DNA of 64,000 bases from DATAXP01 sp036272935 (GTDB lineage Bacteria; Planctomycetota; Planctomycetia; Pirellulales; PNKZ01): NCBI GenBank assembly GCA_036272935.1, contig DATAXP010000068.1, forward strand, positions 15,480 through 79,479, in the 5' to 3' direction. This document shows, one piece after another, positions 1-11,049 of this stretch (its first letter is position 1; each line of letters opens with the position of its first letter). The position numbers and the translations under genes were made by a program. Below the pieces are notes generated by a model that had not been told where the DNA came from, made no database searches, and saw nothing but the letters and a program-made list of their open reading frames with translations.

Positions 1-171
1 CCAGGCCGGCTTTGCTTGCCGCGCCTGCTCCTCGAGTGCCGCGGTGCTGCGAAAGGCCGCCAGCCCAATCGCCTGCAACCGACCGGGGGCCGCCGCGATC
101 ACTTCCAAGGCGTTACGACCGATGCTGCCGGTAGAACCGAGCACGGCGACGCGGGTGGAGCGATCGGTCAT
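1..171 (-). CDS. dxr: 1-deoxy-D-xylulose 5-phosphate reductoisomerase, N-terminal 57 residues only
   Basis: The gene runs off the left edge of the window; only its 5' end is present. The translation begins MTDRSTRVAVLGSTGSIGRN, with the NADPH-binding GSTGSIG loop and the following NALEVI that are diagnostic of Dxr/IspC. The enzyme converts DXP to MEP, the committed step of non-mevalonate isoprenoid synthesis, in the cytoplasm. The start is the ATG whose complement lies at 169-171. It is divergent from ftsH, with 246 bp between them that hold no other gene. Identification is firm because the N-terminal motif is highly specific. Confidence 0.9.
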   Translation of the reverse strand, partial: MTDRSTRVAVLGSTGSIGRNALEVIAAAPGRLQAIGLAAFRSTAALEEQARQAKPAW

Positions 172-417
172 GAGCGGCGTGCCAATGCGAATCGAACAAA
201 TAACGGCGGCTGCGCGGCGCCAGCAATCGGTGAAACTACCACGGCCTAGCGACCGCCTTAGCGGGCTAAATACCGACCTCTGTGCAACTTCCGCTCCATT
301 CTAGTGGCGGGATTGCAAACTCGACAACCCGTATTGCCCGCTCGGAAGCCGGCGCGTTGAACAACCTTCCGTTCGGTCCTACGATTAGGAGGCTCAAAAG
401 CACCAAAGGAATCGACC

Positions 418-2511
418 ATGGAATCGAAGCGCGACGTGCCCGGACGCAAAGGCCCTGAAAAACGCTCGCCCCCGACGAGCAACAACTTTCTGTGGGTGCT
501 GGTCGCGATCGGCACGGCCGTGCTGTTCGTCATCTATGTGGTGCCGCTCAAGCAGGAACTCGACCTGCCGTACGGCCGGCTCGTCCAGCTCATCGAGCAG
601 GGGGCACCGAGCAAGAACCATGATGCTTCGATTCGCATCGACGGCAACTACGACGCCGTACCGGCCACGTACGTCTACAGCAACCTTACCGACCTGAAGG
701 TCGGCCCTGAAGAGATTCAGGGCAATCTCGATCGCCGGGTGTTCAGCCGTAGCGATGCAGCCGAGGCGGCGTCGCCCGCCCCGACCACCGAGTTGGCCGG
801 CAAGGAGAACGTGCCGTTCCGCACCGGTCGCCGCGGCTTCGAGACGACCGACGGCAGCTTCGAGGACATGCTGCGGAAGAACGGCTTCACCGACTTCCGT
901 GGTGAAGAGAAGCCGGGACCCTTGGCCAGCCACGCCCCACTGTTTGTCGTCACCGCTCTCATGCTGCTGGTGGTTTGGATCTTTCTCAGGCGCATGGGTG
1001 GCGCCGGCAGCCCGATGGCCTTTGGTCGCAGCCGCGGCAAGATGTACGCCCAGGAAGATATCGGCGTCACCTTCGAAGATGTCGCCGGCATCGACGAGGC
1101 GGTCGACGAGCTGCGCGAAGTGGTCGAGTTCCTGAAGAACCCCGAAAAATTCCAAATCCTAGGCGGCCGCATCCCCAAGGGCTTGCTGCTCGTCGGGCCG
1201 CCGGGGACTGGAAAGACGCTGCTGGCCAAGGCGATCGCCGGTGAGGCGGGAGTGCCGTTCTTCAGCCTCTCGGGGTCCGACTTCGTCGAAATGTTCGTTG
1301 GCGTTGGTGCGGCGCGCGTGCGCGACATGTTCCAGCAGGCTGAGAGCAAAGCCCCGTGCATCATCTTCATCGATGAGCTCGACGCCCTGGGCAAAACCCG
1401 CGGCTCGAGCGTGGTCGGCGGACACGACGAACGCGAGCAGACCCTCAATGCCTTGCTGGTCGAGATGGACGGCTTTGAAACGAACAGCGGCGTGATCGTG
1501 CTGGCTGCCACAAACCGGCCCGAGACGCTCGATCCCGCACTGCTGCGCCCCGGCCGCTTCGACCGCCACGTGCTGGTCGATCGTCCTGACGTGCGCGGCC
1601 GCGAGCAGATCCTGAGCGTTCACGTGCAGAACGTGAAGCTCGACGGCGCGGTGAACGTCAAGGAGGTTGCCCGCATCACCTCGGGCTTCGTCGGCGCCGA
1701 TCTGGCGAACCTGGTGAACGAAGCGGCTTTGCTGGCTGCCCGCAAAGGAAAGAGCGCCGTGGGCATGGAGGAGTTCAACGAAGGGGTCGAGCGCGTCACC
1801 GCCGGCCTGGAAAAGAAGCAGCGCATCATCCACCAGGATGAAAAACAGCGCGTCGCCTACCACGAAAGCGGCCACGCCTTGGTCGCGTACAGCCTGCCGA
1901 ACACCGATCCGGTGCACAAAGTCTCCATTATTCCGCGCGGCCTGGGGGCGCTCGGTTACGTGATGCAGCGACCCGAGGGGGACCGCTACCTGATGACCCA
2001 AGGCGAGCTGGAAAGCCGCATCCAGGTGCTGCTGGCCGGCACGATCGCCGAAGAGATGACGTTCTCCGACGTCTCGACCGGCGCACAGAACGACCTGGAA
2101 CGGGCCAGCGAAATTGCCCGCAGCATGGTGATGGACTACGGCATGAGCCGCATGGGGCGGGTGAACTACCGTGAGAGCGCCCGCTCGCCGTTTTTGGCCG
2201 GCGGCGAAGCCCCGCGCGAGCGTAGCCACAGCGAGCAAACCGCACGCGAAATCGACGAGCAGATCACCTCGATCATCAACGTGGCGCTCGAACGAGTGCG
2301 GCGGATGCTTGAAACACGCCGCCCCGCTTTGGAGGCGCTAGCCCAGCGGCTGATCGAGCGCGAAGTCATCGATTCCGACGAGTTGCGGCAGATTATTGAA
2401 GAGAACTCGCCGGCGCCGCAGATCGTGCCGGGCACGGGCGCCGAACGGAAGCGCACCAGCCATCCGGCCGTCGTCATCGCCCCGGGAGAAGAATCGGCCC
2501 GCGAGGCTTAA
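418..2511 (+). CDS. ftsH: ATP-dependent zinc metalloprotease FtsH
   Basis: 697-residue membrane-anchored AAA+ protease that degrades unneeded or misfolded membrane and soluble proteins. A first transmembrane segment (about residues 20-40, NNFLWVLVAIGTAVLF) and a second (about 170-190, APLFVVTALMLLVVWIFL) flank a periplasmic FtsH_ext domain that is longer and more divergent than in E. coli. Walker A GPPGTGKT is at 260-267, Walker B IIFIDELDALG follows, and the SRH (RPGRFDRH) is intact. The zinc site is HESGH at 482-486 with the third ligand Asp in AQNDLERAS at 559. The C-terminus is short and polar. A purine-rich AGGAGG lies rather far (about 25 nt) upstream of the ATG. All catalytic residues are present, so it should be active. 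Confidence 0.96.
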   Translation: MESKRDVPGRKGPEKRSPPTSNNFLWVLVAIGTAVLFVIYVVPLKQELDLPYGRLVQLIEQGAPSKNHDASIRIDGNYDAVPATYVYSNLTDLKVGPEEIQGNLDRRVFSRSDAAEAASPAPTTELAGKENVPFRTGRRGFETTDGSFEDMLRKNGFTDFRGEEKPGPLASHAPLFVVTALMLLVVWIFLRRMGGAGSPMAFGRSRGKMYAQEDIGVTFEDVAGIDEAVDELREVVEFLKNPEKFQILGGRIPKGLLLVGPPGTGKTLLAKAIAGEAGVPFFSLSGSDFVEMFVGVGAARVRDMFQQAESKAPCIIFIDELDALGKTRGSSVVGGHDEREQTLNALLVEMDGFETNSGVIVLAATNRPETLDPALLRPGRFDRHVLVDRPDVRGREQILSVHVQNVKLDGAVNVKEVARITSGFVGADLANLVNEAALLAARKGKSAVGMEEFNEGVERVTAGLEKKQRIIHQDEKQRVAYHESGHALVAYSLPNTDPVHKVSIIPRGLGALGYVMQRPEGDRYLMTQGELESRIQVLLAGTIAEEMTFSDVSTGAQNDLERASEIARSMVMDYGMSRMGRVNYRESARSPFLAGGEAPRERSHSEQTAREIDEQITSIINVALERVRRMLETRRPALEALAQRLIEREVIDSDELRQIIEENSPAPQIVPGTGAERKRTSHPAVVIAPGEESAREA

Positions 2512-2615
2512 GCGGGAAGAAACTCGCCATCGCCTGCCAAGCGGATTGTCGTTCCATCGCGCGTCGCCGCCTCCGAATATTTTCGTGTTGTGTTCTTCGT
2601 CCAGGAGGCGAATCT

Positions 2616-3107
2616 ATGAAGTTGCTTTGCGCGATTGTGTTGACGGCGATCACGGTCATCGCCGGCGTGGCGATCATGGGGACAACCGCTCAAGGTCACG
2701 CGGCCGGTGAGCGCGGCGAGTTGATCTACGTGCCGATCTACTCGTCGATCTATTACGACAACAGTCGCCACACGCTCGAAATGGCCGCCACGCTGGCAGT
2801 CCATAACGTGAACGTCGATCGCACGCTGACGGTGACGCGCGCCGACTACTACAACACCGGCGGCAAGCTGATCAAGCATTATCTCGAAGCGCCGCTGGTG
2901 CTGAAGCCGCTGGAGACCAAGAGCCTGGTGATCGAGAAGGCCGACACCACCGGCGGCACCGGCGCGAACTTCCTGGTCGAATGGCGCGACGCCTCCGAGT
3001 CAAGCAGCCCTGTGGTCGAGGCGATCATGATCAACGCCGCCTCGAACCTCGGCATCGCGTTCACCTCGCCGGGCCGCGTGATCCAGCAATTCGGCGCGGC
3101 GCCGTGA
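2616..3107 (+). CDS. DUF3124 family secreted/anchored protein
   Basis: 163 residues. An N-terminal hydrophobic segment (MKLLCAIVLTAITVIAGVAIM) gives a signal peptide or signal anchor. The rest is a compact beta-rich domain containing VPIYSSIYYDNSRHT, the VTRADYYNTGGKLIK stretch and the C-terminal SPGRVI ending typical of DUF3124. The function of the family is unknown. A strong AGGAGG ribosome binding site lies 9 nt before the ATG. It follows ftsH by 104 bp and is convergent with the HepT remnant, with only 6 bp between the stops. Confidence 0.8.
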   Translation: MKLLCAIVLTAITVIAGVAIMGTTAQGHAAGERGELIYVPIYSSIYYDNSRHTLEMAATLAVHNVNVDRTLTVTRADYYNTGGKLIKHYLEAPLVLKPLETKSLVIEKADTTGGTGANFLVEWRDASESSSPVVEAIMINAASNLGIAFTSPGRVIQQFGAAP

Positions 3108-3113
3108 ATCGCG

Positions 3114-3463
3114 TTACGATGGCGATGCGGGCAGCATCGCTTCAAGCCGTGCAATCAGCTCGGGGAGATTCTCCGTGATGACGCGCCAAATCCCGTCGTG
3201 TTCGATGCGACCGTAGTCGTGAATCAGCACATTCCGTTGTGCTTTGATTTTGGACCAAGGAATATCGGGATAGGCCGCCTGAAGCTCCGACGAAACGCGT
3301 CCGGCCGACTCGCCGATTTCTCGAGTTTACGTTCGACTGCTGCTTGCAGGATCTCGTCTTGGAGATACACGTCTAGAGCCGCGCTCGCAACGAAACGGCG
3401 CATTGCTCGTGCCGCATCGAGCATGTCCCAGAGTTGTGCGCAATCCGCTTCACTCGGCGGCAT
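3114..3463 (-). pseudogene. hepT: HepT-like HEPN ribonuclease toxin, disrupted by a one-base frameshift
   Basis: Reading from the ATG at 3463 gives MPPSEADCAQLWDMLDAARA and continues to AVERKLE near 3325, where the frame is lost. In the next frame the protein resumes as EIGESAGRVSSELQAAYP and runs to a stop at 3114. It retains the HEPN signature RNVLIHDY (RX4HXY). Adding one G in the GAGAAA stretch near 3325 would restore LEEIGES, the usual HepT sequence. The start overlaps the mntA stop by 14 nt, the standard arrangement of MntA/HepT (type VII) toxin-antitoxin pairs. Without the frameshift it would be about 116 residues. It may be a true pseudogene or a sequencing error. Confidence 0.82.
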
Positions 3464-3758
3464 AGATGAGCTGTTTCTCTCGCAAGATAGCGCGACGTCG
3501 AAACGGGTTGGCGAGGTTGCGTTGCTCGACGAGATCAACCTCGCGTCCAAACAAGGCGCTCAACTCATCGTTCATGTCGAGCAGATCCCAAAAGCTCCAC
3601 GTCGCACCTTCGGCAAACCGCACGAGTACGTCGACATCGCTCGCGGGGCTGAAATCGGGTCGCACCACGGAGCCGAACAATGAAAGTTCACTTACGCGCC
3701 AGCGGCGACAAAGCTCGCCGATTTGGTGGTGCAACGAGGAAATTGGCAGCGCCAGCAT
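3450..3758 (-). CDS. mntA: MntA-like minimal nucleotidyltransferase (antitoxin)
   Basis: 102 residues starting MLALPISSLHHQIGELCRRW. It has the minimal nucleotidyltransferase core with GS-X10-DXD: GSVVRPDFSPASDVD at about residues 30-44, followed by the third acidic region in FGREVDLVEQ. In known MntA/HepT pairs the antitoxin AMPylates the Tyr of RX4HXY in HepT and silences its RNase activity. The active-site residues are intact, while the partner gene just downstream is frameshifted. The start was chosen at 3758 because the longer open frame upstream lacks family similarity and overlaps the divergent vWA gene's promoter region. Confidence 0.85.
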   Translation of the reverse strand: MLALPISSLHHQIGELCRRWRVSELSLFGSVVRPDFSPASDVDVLVRFAEGATWSFWDLLDMNDELSALFGREVDLVEQRNLANPFRRRAILREKQLIYAAE

Positions 3759-3842
3759 GCGTCTCGACCCTTTACTGGGTATCTTAGCTTTTGTCGGCAG
3801 AAAGTATCCAGTAGGAACTGCAGCTGCGGCAGGACGGAAATC

Positions 3843-4745
3843 ATGCCCTTCGCGGCGCGATCGTTGAGCTGGTTGGCCTGGCCGTGGTTGCGGTCGTGCA
3901 GCGCCTCGGCCGTTGTGCATAGCGTGCTCATCGTTGGCCTGGCCTGGGTCACCATCGGCGGCGAGGGAGCTAAATCGCCGCCCGACGAGCTTTACGTGCG
4001 CCTCGAGCAGCGGGTGCCTCCGCAGAAGTTCGCCGTGCTCGATGTGGCGGACGAGGTGGCGTCGACGGTCGCGACGTCGGGCTCGAGTGGCACCGGGCCC
4101 GGGCGCGGCACGCTTGGGCGCGGGGCCGGTCCGTTGGCACTGAATTTGAGCGTCGCCTTGGAAGACCTCGGCAGTGGCGGCACTGGAGGCGGGGCGAGCG
4201 ACGACCGGCTCAAACCAGCCGACATGCGCGAGCTGCGCAGCGGCGGCGATGACGCAAGCTTCTTCGGCATTCGGGCCAGCGGCAAGAAGTTCGTATTCAT
4301 CGTCGATATGTCGGGGAGCATGAGCGAAGGGGGACGCTTTCGCCGTGCGATCGCCGAGCTGAAGCAATCGCTGCGCGGCCTGGTGACCTCGCAGGAATAC
4401 TTCATTATTTTCTTCAGCAACCTGACCGTGCCGATGCCGGCGCCGGATATGCTCGCCGCGACGAACGACAACCTGTTAGCGACGTTTCGCTGGATGAAGT
4501 ATGTCGAACCCGCCGGCGGCACCTTTCCGCTGGTCGCGATGCAGAAGGCGCACGATCTGAAGCCGAGCGCGATCTTCCTGCTCTCCGATGGCGCGTTCGG
4601 CCCCGAGGTGTTCAATTACATCAGCTCGCTGCCGACGGCCGAGAGCATCCCGATCCACACCATCGCGCTCGAGAACCGCGATGGTGAGCCGATGATGCGC
4701 GCGATCTCAAAAGCCACGCACGGCACGTTCCGCTTCGTGCGCTGA
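3843..4745 (+). CDS. von Willebrand factor A domain membrane protein
   Basis: 300 residues from the ATG at 3843 (MPFAARSLSWLAWPWLRSCS). An N-terminal transmembrane segment (about residues 20-45) is followed by a Gly/Ser-rich linker (SSGTGPGRGTLGRGAG). The C-terminal vWA domain begins at KKFVFIVDMSGSMSEG, whose DMSGSMS is an intact MIDAS DxSxS motif. Later MIDAS-supporting positions appear around GGTFPL and LLSDGAFG. Such proteins bind metal and a partner protein at the membrane; the ligand is unknown. An upstream in-frame start at 3723 was rejected because it would overlap mntA and place the membrane segment inside the chain. It is divergent from mntA across 84 bp. Confidence 0.82.
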   Translation: MPFAARSLSWLAWPWLRSCSASAVVHSVLIVGLAWVTIGGEGAKSPPDELYVRLEQRVPPQKFAVLDVADEVASTVATSGSSGTGPGRGTLGRGAGPLALNLSVALEDLGSGGTGGGASDDRLKPADMRELRSGGDDASFFGIRASGKKFVFIVDMSGSMSEGGRFRRAIAELKQSLRGLVTSQEYFIIFFSNLTVPMPAPDMLAATNDNLLATFRWMKYVEPAGGTFPLVAMQKAHDLKPSAIFLLSDGAFGPEVFNYISSLPTAESIPIHTIALENRDGEPMMRAISKATHGTFRFVR

Positions 4746-4791
4746 ACGACGCCCGTTCATTGCGGTAGGCGACATGCGCGACGGCGCACAG

Positions 4792-4852
4792 GGCCTTCTC
4801 CTACTGGGAGAAGGTGGCCGAAGGCCGGATGAGGGAGAAGCGGCCCGGACGC
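4792..4852. repeat. CCTTCTCC-type palindromic repeat, intergenic copy
   Basis: Contains CCTTCTCCTACTGGGAGAAGG, a hairpin, followed by TGGCCGAAGGCCGGATGAGG. The same element, in the opposite orientation, is embedded twice inside the kinase gene at 46756-46831 and 47527-47602. The rest of the 4746-4932 gap holds no gene. Confidence 0.75.
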
Positions 4853-4932
4853 CGCGTACCCGCTTCACCCTCACTCGAGTCGCCTTTGGCGACCCCCCCG
4901 TCACAAAGGCAGAGGGGGTTTCTTAGCGCGCG

Positions 4933-5091
4933 TCACTTCTTCTTCGCTGCTTTTTTCTTTGCCGATTTCTTGGCGGGCTTCGCGGGAGCTGGCTTGGCGG
5001 CAGAGGTCTTTTTCTTTTTGCCGCCGAACACATTTTCCCAGTTTGCGGCGAACGTGGCGCTGGCGCCTGAGCGAACGATGGGGCCTGACAT
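4933..5091 (-). CDS. small protein with Lys/Ala-rich basic tail
   Basis: 52 residues: a short conserved-looking head (MSGPIVRSGASATFAANWEN, then VFGGKKKK) and a tail of Lys, Ala and Pro (AKPAKKSAKKKAAKKK). AAGGAG stands about 10 nt before the ATG at 5091 and fixes the start. The head resembles a small protein I associate with other planctomycetes, but I cannot name a function. The tail is typical of nucleic-acid-binding extensions (histone H1-like), so a DNA- or RNA-associated role is a guess. It is divergent from nothing close and lies tail-to-tail with the preceding repeat. Confidence 0.65.
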   Translation of the reverse strand: MSGPIVRSGASATFAANWENVFGGKKKKTSAAKPAPAKPAKKSAKKKAAKKK

Positions 5092-5175
5092 CGGTTGATC
5101 AACTCCTTGACGATGAATGCCGAATGCGACGGAGCATTGCATTCTAAAGTGCGTTCGAGCGCACACAAGCCAGCG

Positions 5176-6147
5176 CTATTGCATCAGCGCTTCGCGGCGC
5201 ACCAGGGCCATCATCCGCGGGGCATCGAGGTAGTGCGTCCAAGCGTGGCGGTGGCCGACCGCCTCGGTAGCGTGGGCGAAGAACACCTTGCTCCGCTGGT
5301 CCGGCGGCATCGAACCGGTGGCAATCCCTGCCAGCCCCGCCGCTTCGATCGGGCGGTCGGCAAGCCGCGCGTAATGCTTCAACACCACGTCGCGGGGATT
5401 GACGATTGCCAGCAGGCGCTCGACCTGACCGACAGCCAGGCCGTAACGGCGACCCGGCAGGAACCAATCGCAATCGATGGCGGCGGCGACCAGCACGGCC
5501 CGCATCGGCGCGGTGCGCGGCTGAGCCGGGGCATCGATCGTGTAGCCAACGATGCTGCCGCCACCCAGCAGATGCAGTGCCCCGGCGGTGACGCGCGCAC
5601 CGAAGCTGAAGCCGATCAGACTCAGCGGCACGTCGGGACCGAGGCGTGCCAAGAACCGGGCCAGGTAATGGGCCTCGATATCGGCCCGTTCGGCCTTAAT
5701 CTCCGCGTCCCGCACCACCAGCGTTGCCATCACATCGCTAGGCCACGACCAGACGACGAACCGCACCGGCCGCGTCGTCGTAGTACCAAGTGCCAGCCGG
5801 CGATAGGTGGTCATCCCTTCCTGGACCGCGCCGTCGGCGTCGATGCGATTGCCGTGCACGAGCACGATCGTAATCACGTCCGGACTATCGCTGGCATGGA
5901 ACTCGTCGAACGTCGATCGCTGCCAACCAACGCCGCATTCCATGCGCCAGACCGTCGGCTCGGCGTTGCAGTACAAACAATTACCCGGGTAACCGCGCGT
6001 GCTCAACAGCCAAATGGAATCTTCGGCCCGTTGCTCGGCGGACGGTGCCATCTCGGCTGGTGCCTGGTCGGCGCGCAACGTCGTCGCCAGCGTCGAGCCG
6101 AGGGCAAGCGCGAAGCATGCCAGACGAAATGCGGAGTGGAAGCGCAT
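5176..6147 (-). CDS. secreted alpha/beta hydrolase-like protein
   Basis: About 323 residues from the ATG at 6147 (MRFHSAFRLACFALALGSTL), which begins with a clear signal peptide. A longer in-frame start at 6213 adds residues without a signal and is less likely. Features are an oxyanion-type HGNRIDADGAV, the nucleophile elbow LSLIGFSFGARVTAGAL (GFSFG, Ser as nucleophile), and a late His in AVGHRHAWTHYLDAP that could complete the triad. Central elements VRFVVWSWPSD fit the DUF900/esterase branch of alpha/beta hydrolases. Substrate unknown. Its start region faces the small lipoprotein gene across a shared 270-bp divergent region with a dyad. Confidence 0.75.
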   Translation of the reverse strand: MRFHSAFRLACFALALGSTLATTLRADQAPAEMAPSAEQRAEDSIWLLSTRGYPGNCLYCNAEPTVWRMECGVGWQRSTFDEFHASDSPDVITIVLVHGNRIDADGAVQEGMTTYRRLALGTTTTRPVRFVVWSWPSDVMATLVVRDAEIKAERADIEAHYLARFLARLGPDVPLSLIGFSFGARVTAGALHLLGGGSIVGYTIDAPAQPRTAPMRAVLVAAAIDCDWFLPGRRYGLAVGQVERLLAIVNPRDVVLKHYARLADRPIEAAGLAGIATGSMPPDQRSKVFFAHATEAVGHRHAWTHYLDAPRMMALVRREALMQ

Positions 6148-6321
6148 CGAGCGGAATAGACCGCAGGGCGTAGCCTGGACGGCGGGGCGAAGGGTCGGTG
6201 AAATGCGCGGCACCGCCGTGACGGCGATGAGCGCGCTTGCAAGTTTACCCTAAGGATTGCGCGCGTGCGTCGCAAAAATGCAACAGCTCGCGTTGCCAAA
6301 AAAGAGCCATGTTGCGTTTGC

Positions 6322-6340
6322 ACATCACGGCGCGTGATGT
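6322..6340. promoter_or_regulatory. dyad ACATCACG-GCG-CGTGATGT upstream of the small lipoprotein gene
   Basis: Perfect 8-bp arms separated by GCG, 77 bp before the lipoprotein start. TTGCGT at 6312 and TTGCAC at 6318 could be -35 elements overlapping it, so it is placed as an operator would be. No cognate regulator is evident nearby. Confidence 0.45.
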
Positions 6341-6416
6341 ACAGTTTCATGCCCCACCTATCCAGACGCCCGTCGCAACGAGCGTCCCTGCCAGTCAGCG
6401 ATCGGAGATGCACGTT

Positions 6417-6605
6417 ATGAAGAAGCTAATGGTTTTGACGGCTCTAGCGGTGCTGAGCGCCGCCAGCGTCGGTTGCTCGTTGTTCAATCGCGGACAGTCC
6501 TGCAATTCGTGCGGCCCCGGCGGCCAGGACGCTTACCTGGCGGCCCCCAGCGCCGCACCGGTGATGAGCGGCGGCACGACCTACGTGCCAGGCCCCGTTC
6601 AGTAA
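6417..6605 (+). CDS. small putative lipoprotein
   Basis: 62 residues (MKKLMVLTALAVLSAASVGC, then SLFNRGQSCNSCGPGG). A signal peptide ends at Cys20, with SVGC as an atypical lipobox (Ser rather than Leu/Val at -3). The mature part is Cys/Gly-rich and then Ala/Pro-rich, ending GGTTYVPGPVQ. CGGAG 9 nt upstream of the second ATG favours this start over the one three codons earlier. Short proteins with this layout are common planctomycete envelope proteins of unknown role. Confidence 0.7.
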   Translation: MKKLMVLTALAVLSAASVGCSLFNRGQSCNSCGPGGQDAYLAAPSAAPVMSGGTTYVPGPVQ

Positions 6606-6670
6606 CACCGTTCAGTAACGCCGCGTCGAGTAATTCGTTCGCACCACGGCGCGACTCGCTCAAAACGTTC

Positions 6671-6704
6671 GCGAGGGGCTGGCCATCCTGAAACAGCCCC
6701 TCGC
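6671..6704 (+). terminator. strong stem-loop downstream of the small lipoprotein gene
   Basis: GCGAGGGGCTG (6671-6681) pairs perfectly with CAGCCCCTCGC (6694-6704) across a 12-nt loop. There is no T-run after it, so it is a probable transcription terminator or mRNA-stabilising hairpin rather than a textbook intrinsic terminator. The rest of the 6606-6995 gap shows no convincing gene. Confidence 0.6.
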
Positions 6705-6995
6705 GGACGATTCGGCTTCTCGAATCCGACGCCTCGCCGGTCGCTGCCAGCGTCCAGGCCGACCGCGTACCGCTTTGACTCACGGGCCGTTATGAAAGCG
6801 CTCCGTCTGCGCCTGCGACCAAACCGCATCGGACGTATCCTGCTGCGCCATGTGTTCTCGGGCAGCCCCGAGGGCGGCGTGCCGCGACCGCTGGGTCGGG
6901 CGGCTCATTTCGATCGCGCCAGGATTGATCGACTGCGTGATCGTTGCCGGATATGATGTCGTTCCGGGGGTTGCCTCCGAACGAGGACGCCGGCG

Positions 6996-8102
6996 ATGCG
7001 AACCGTAGCACGAGTGGTGCGCCTTTCGGCCTGCTTGGCACTGGTCTGCGTGGTGGCGATCGAGTGCCACGTGGCGGCCACGCGCGCGGCCGACGATGGC
7101 CGCCGCGCGGTCGAAGTGAAGCGCTATGGCATCCACGTGCGCGTGCCGCAGGCATGGCGGTTGATCGGCTGGGCGCGCGATGAGCAAGCTTTCGCGCTGA
7201 AGCTGCCGCAAGACAGTCCGTCGCGCAGCGGCTTCGTCACCTGCCGCTTGGGTGTCGCTCCCGAAGGGCTCGAAGAGTATCTCAAGCGGCTCGAGCGCCC
7301 GGATGTGGCCCCCCCCGGCTCGCCCGAGTCCACGCTTACCAGCGATGGCGACAAGCGCACGCTGCGCGAAAACCGCATCGAACCGCTCGACGCCGCCCGG
7401 TTCGGCAAGCCCTTGGCCGAGGCGCTGGTCCAGCGGCTGGTGACGATCTGGGAAATCGAAAGCCCCACCGGCGAGCACAGCTACGAAATCGTCACGCGCG
7501 TGATCCACGACGGCACGCTGTACACGTTCACGCTGGCGACCGACGAGGCGCACTACGACGCTTACCGTCTCGATTTTGAGGACATGCTTGCCAGCGCCGT
7601 GTTCAGCCCGCCGGAAACCGGCCTGCGAAAGATGCCGGGCGGATTCTGGATGCAGCGCGATTTCCGCTTCGCGCTGCGGCTGCCTGCGGATTGGAAGCCG
7701 GCCTTCGGGCCCAGCGACAAGGTGCTGTTCTTCGCCACCGGCAAGACCCACCAGGTGTTCACCGATAATCTGCTGGTGCTTGCCAGCCCGGTGCATCCGC
7801 TCGACCTGGAGCAGTTGAAGGCCACGCTCCCCGAGCAGATCGCCAAGGCCGACGAACATGCCCGCGTCGAGTGCCGCATCGTGCCTCAAGGGGGAACGGC
7901 GGCGCTGGAAACGGTGATTCACACGGTCCGCGGGTCATTGAACGTCGCGATCATCGAGCGCCGCTTTGTCAGCCGGCAGCGGAACTACGAGGTGAAGTTC
8001 ACCTGCGAAGCCAGTGAGTTCGAGAAAATCGAAGCGGCCTTGCGAACCAGCCTCGATAGCTTCGTCGAAGTGCTCGACGAGCCGCCGCGCTCGGAAGCGT
8101 GA
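6996..8102 (+). CDS. secreted protein of unknown function, duplicated PsbP-like/DUF1795-like halves
   Basis: 368 residues with a signal peptide (MRTVARVVRLSACLALVCVV). Two halves look related. Each starts with a segment of the type YGIHVRVPQAWRLIG or FRFALRLPADWKPAF and proceeds through strand-rich sequence to a helix with similar spacing, e.g. LEEYLKRL and LEQLKATL. This suggests an internal duplication of a small alpha+beta fold. No catalytic motif is visible. GACG before the ATG gives only a weak RBS. Function unknown; an envelope location is inferred from the signal peptide. Confidence 0.65.
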   Translation: MRTVARVVRLSACLALVCVVAIECHVAATRAADDGRRAVEVKRYGIHVRVPQAWRLIGWARDEQAFALKLPQDSPSRSGFVTCRLGVAPEGLEEYLKRLERPDVAPPGSPESTLTSDGDKRTLRENRIEPLDAARFGKPLAEALVQRLVTIWEIESPTGEHSYEIVTRVIHDGTLYTFTLATDEAHYDAYRLDFEDMLASAVFSPPETGLRKMPGGFWMQRDFRFALRLPADWKPAFGPSDKVLFFATGKTHQVFTDNLLVLASPVHPLDLEQLKATLPEQIAKADEHARVECRIVPQGGTAALETVIHTVRGSLNVAIIERRFVSRQRNYEVKFTCEASEFEKIEAALRTSLDSFVEVLDEPPRSEA

Positions 8103-8269
8103 TTGCACCGATTGCGAGGCGCTGCGGCACTTCTTCCGTTGCCGTTGGGAAAAAAACGGACGCGGCGAGCAGGCAAACGTCCCATGTGCGAGCTAGGTTT
8201 GCTGCGGTTTCGCGACGCCCCAGCCGGGCGCCGCCGGAACAATTGGCATAGTCCGACGGTGGCGGCGTC

Positions 8270-8287
8270 GGGCGAAGACGTTCGCCC
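8270..8287. repeat. GGGCGAA-GACG-TTCGCCC hairpin
   Basis: 7-bp perfect arms around a 4-nt loop, between the secreted-protein gene and the histidine kinase. It could end the upstream transcript. The 280-bp gap (8103-8382) holds no other recognisable feature. Confidence 0.45.
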
Positions 8288-8382
8288 TACCCTTCGTGGC
8301 TCGCCACACAATGGCAGTCCACGGCAATTGGTCCGTCGGAGCGCGCGGTTGACGCTCCCTACCGCCGGACATTCGCTGCCAC

Positions 8383-11045
<2,663 letters not shown>

Positions 11046-11049
<4 letters not shown>

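Noticed and set aside
394..2245. Long minus-strand open frames opposite ftsH
   Set aside because: Codon-bias shadows of ftsH with low-complexity His/Ala/Arg translations.
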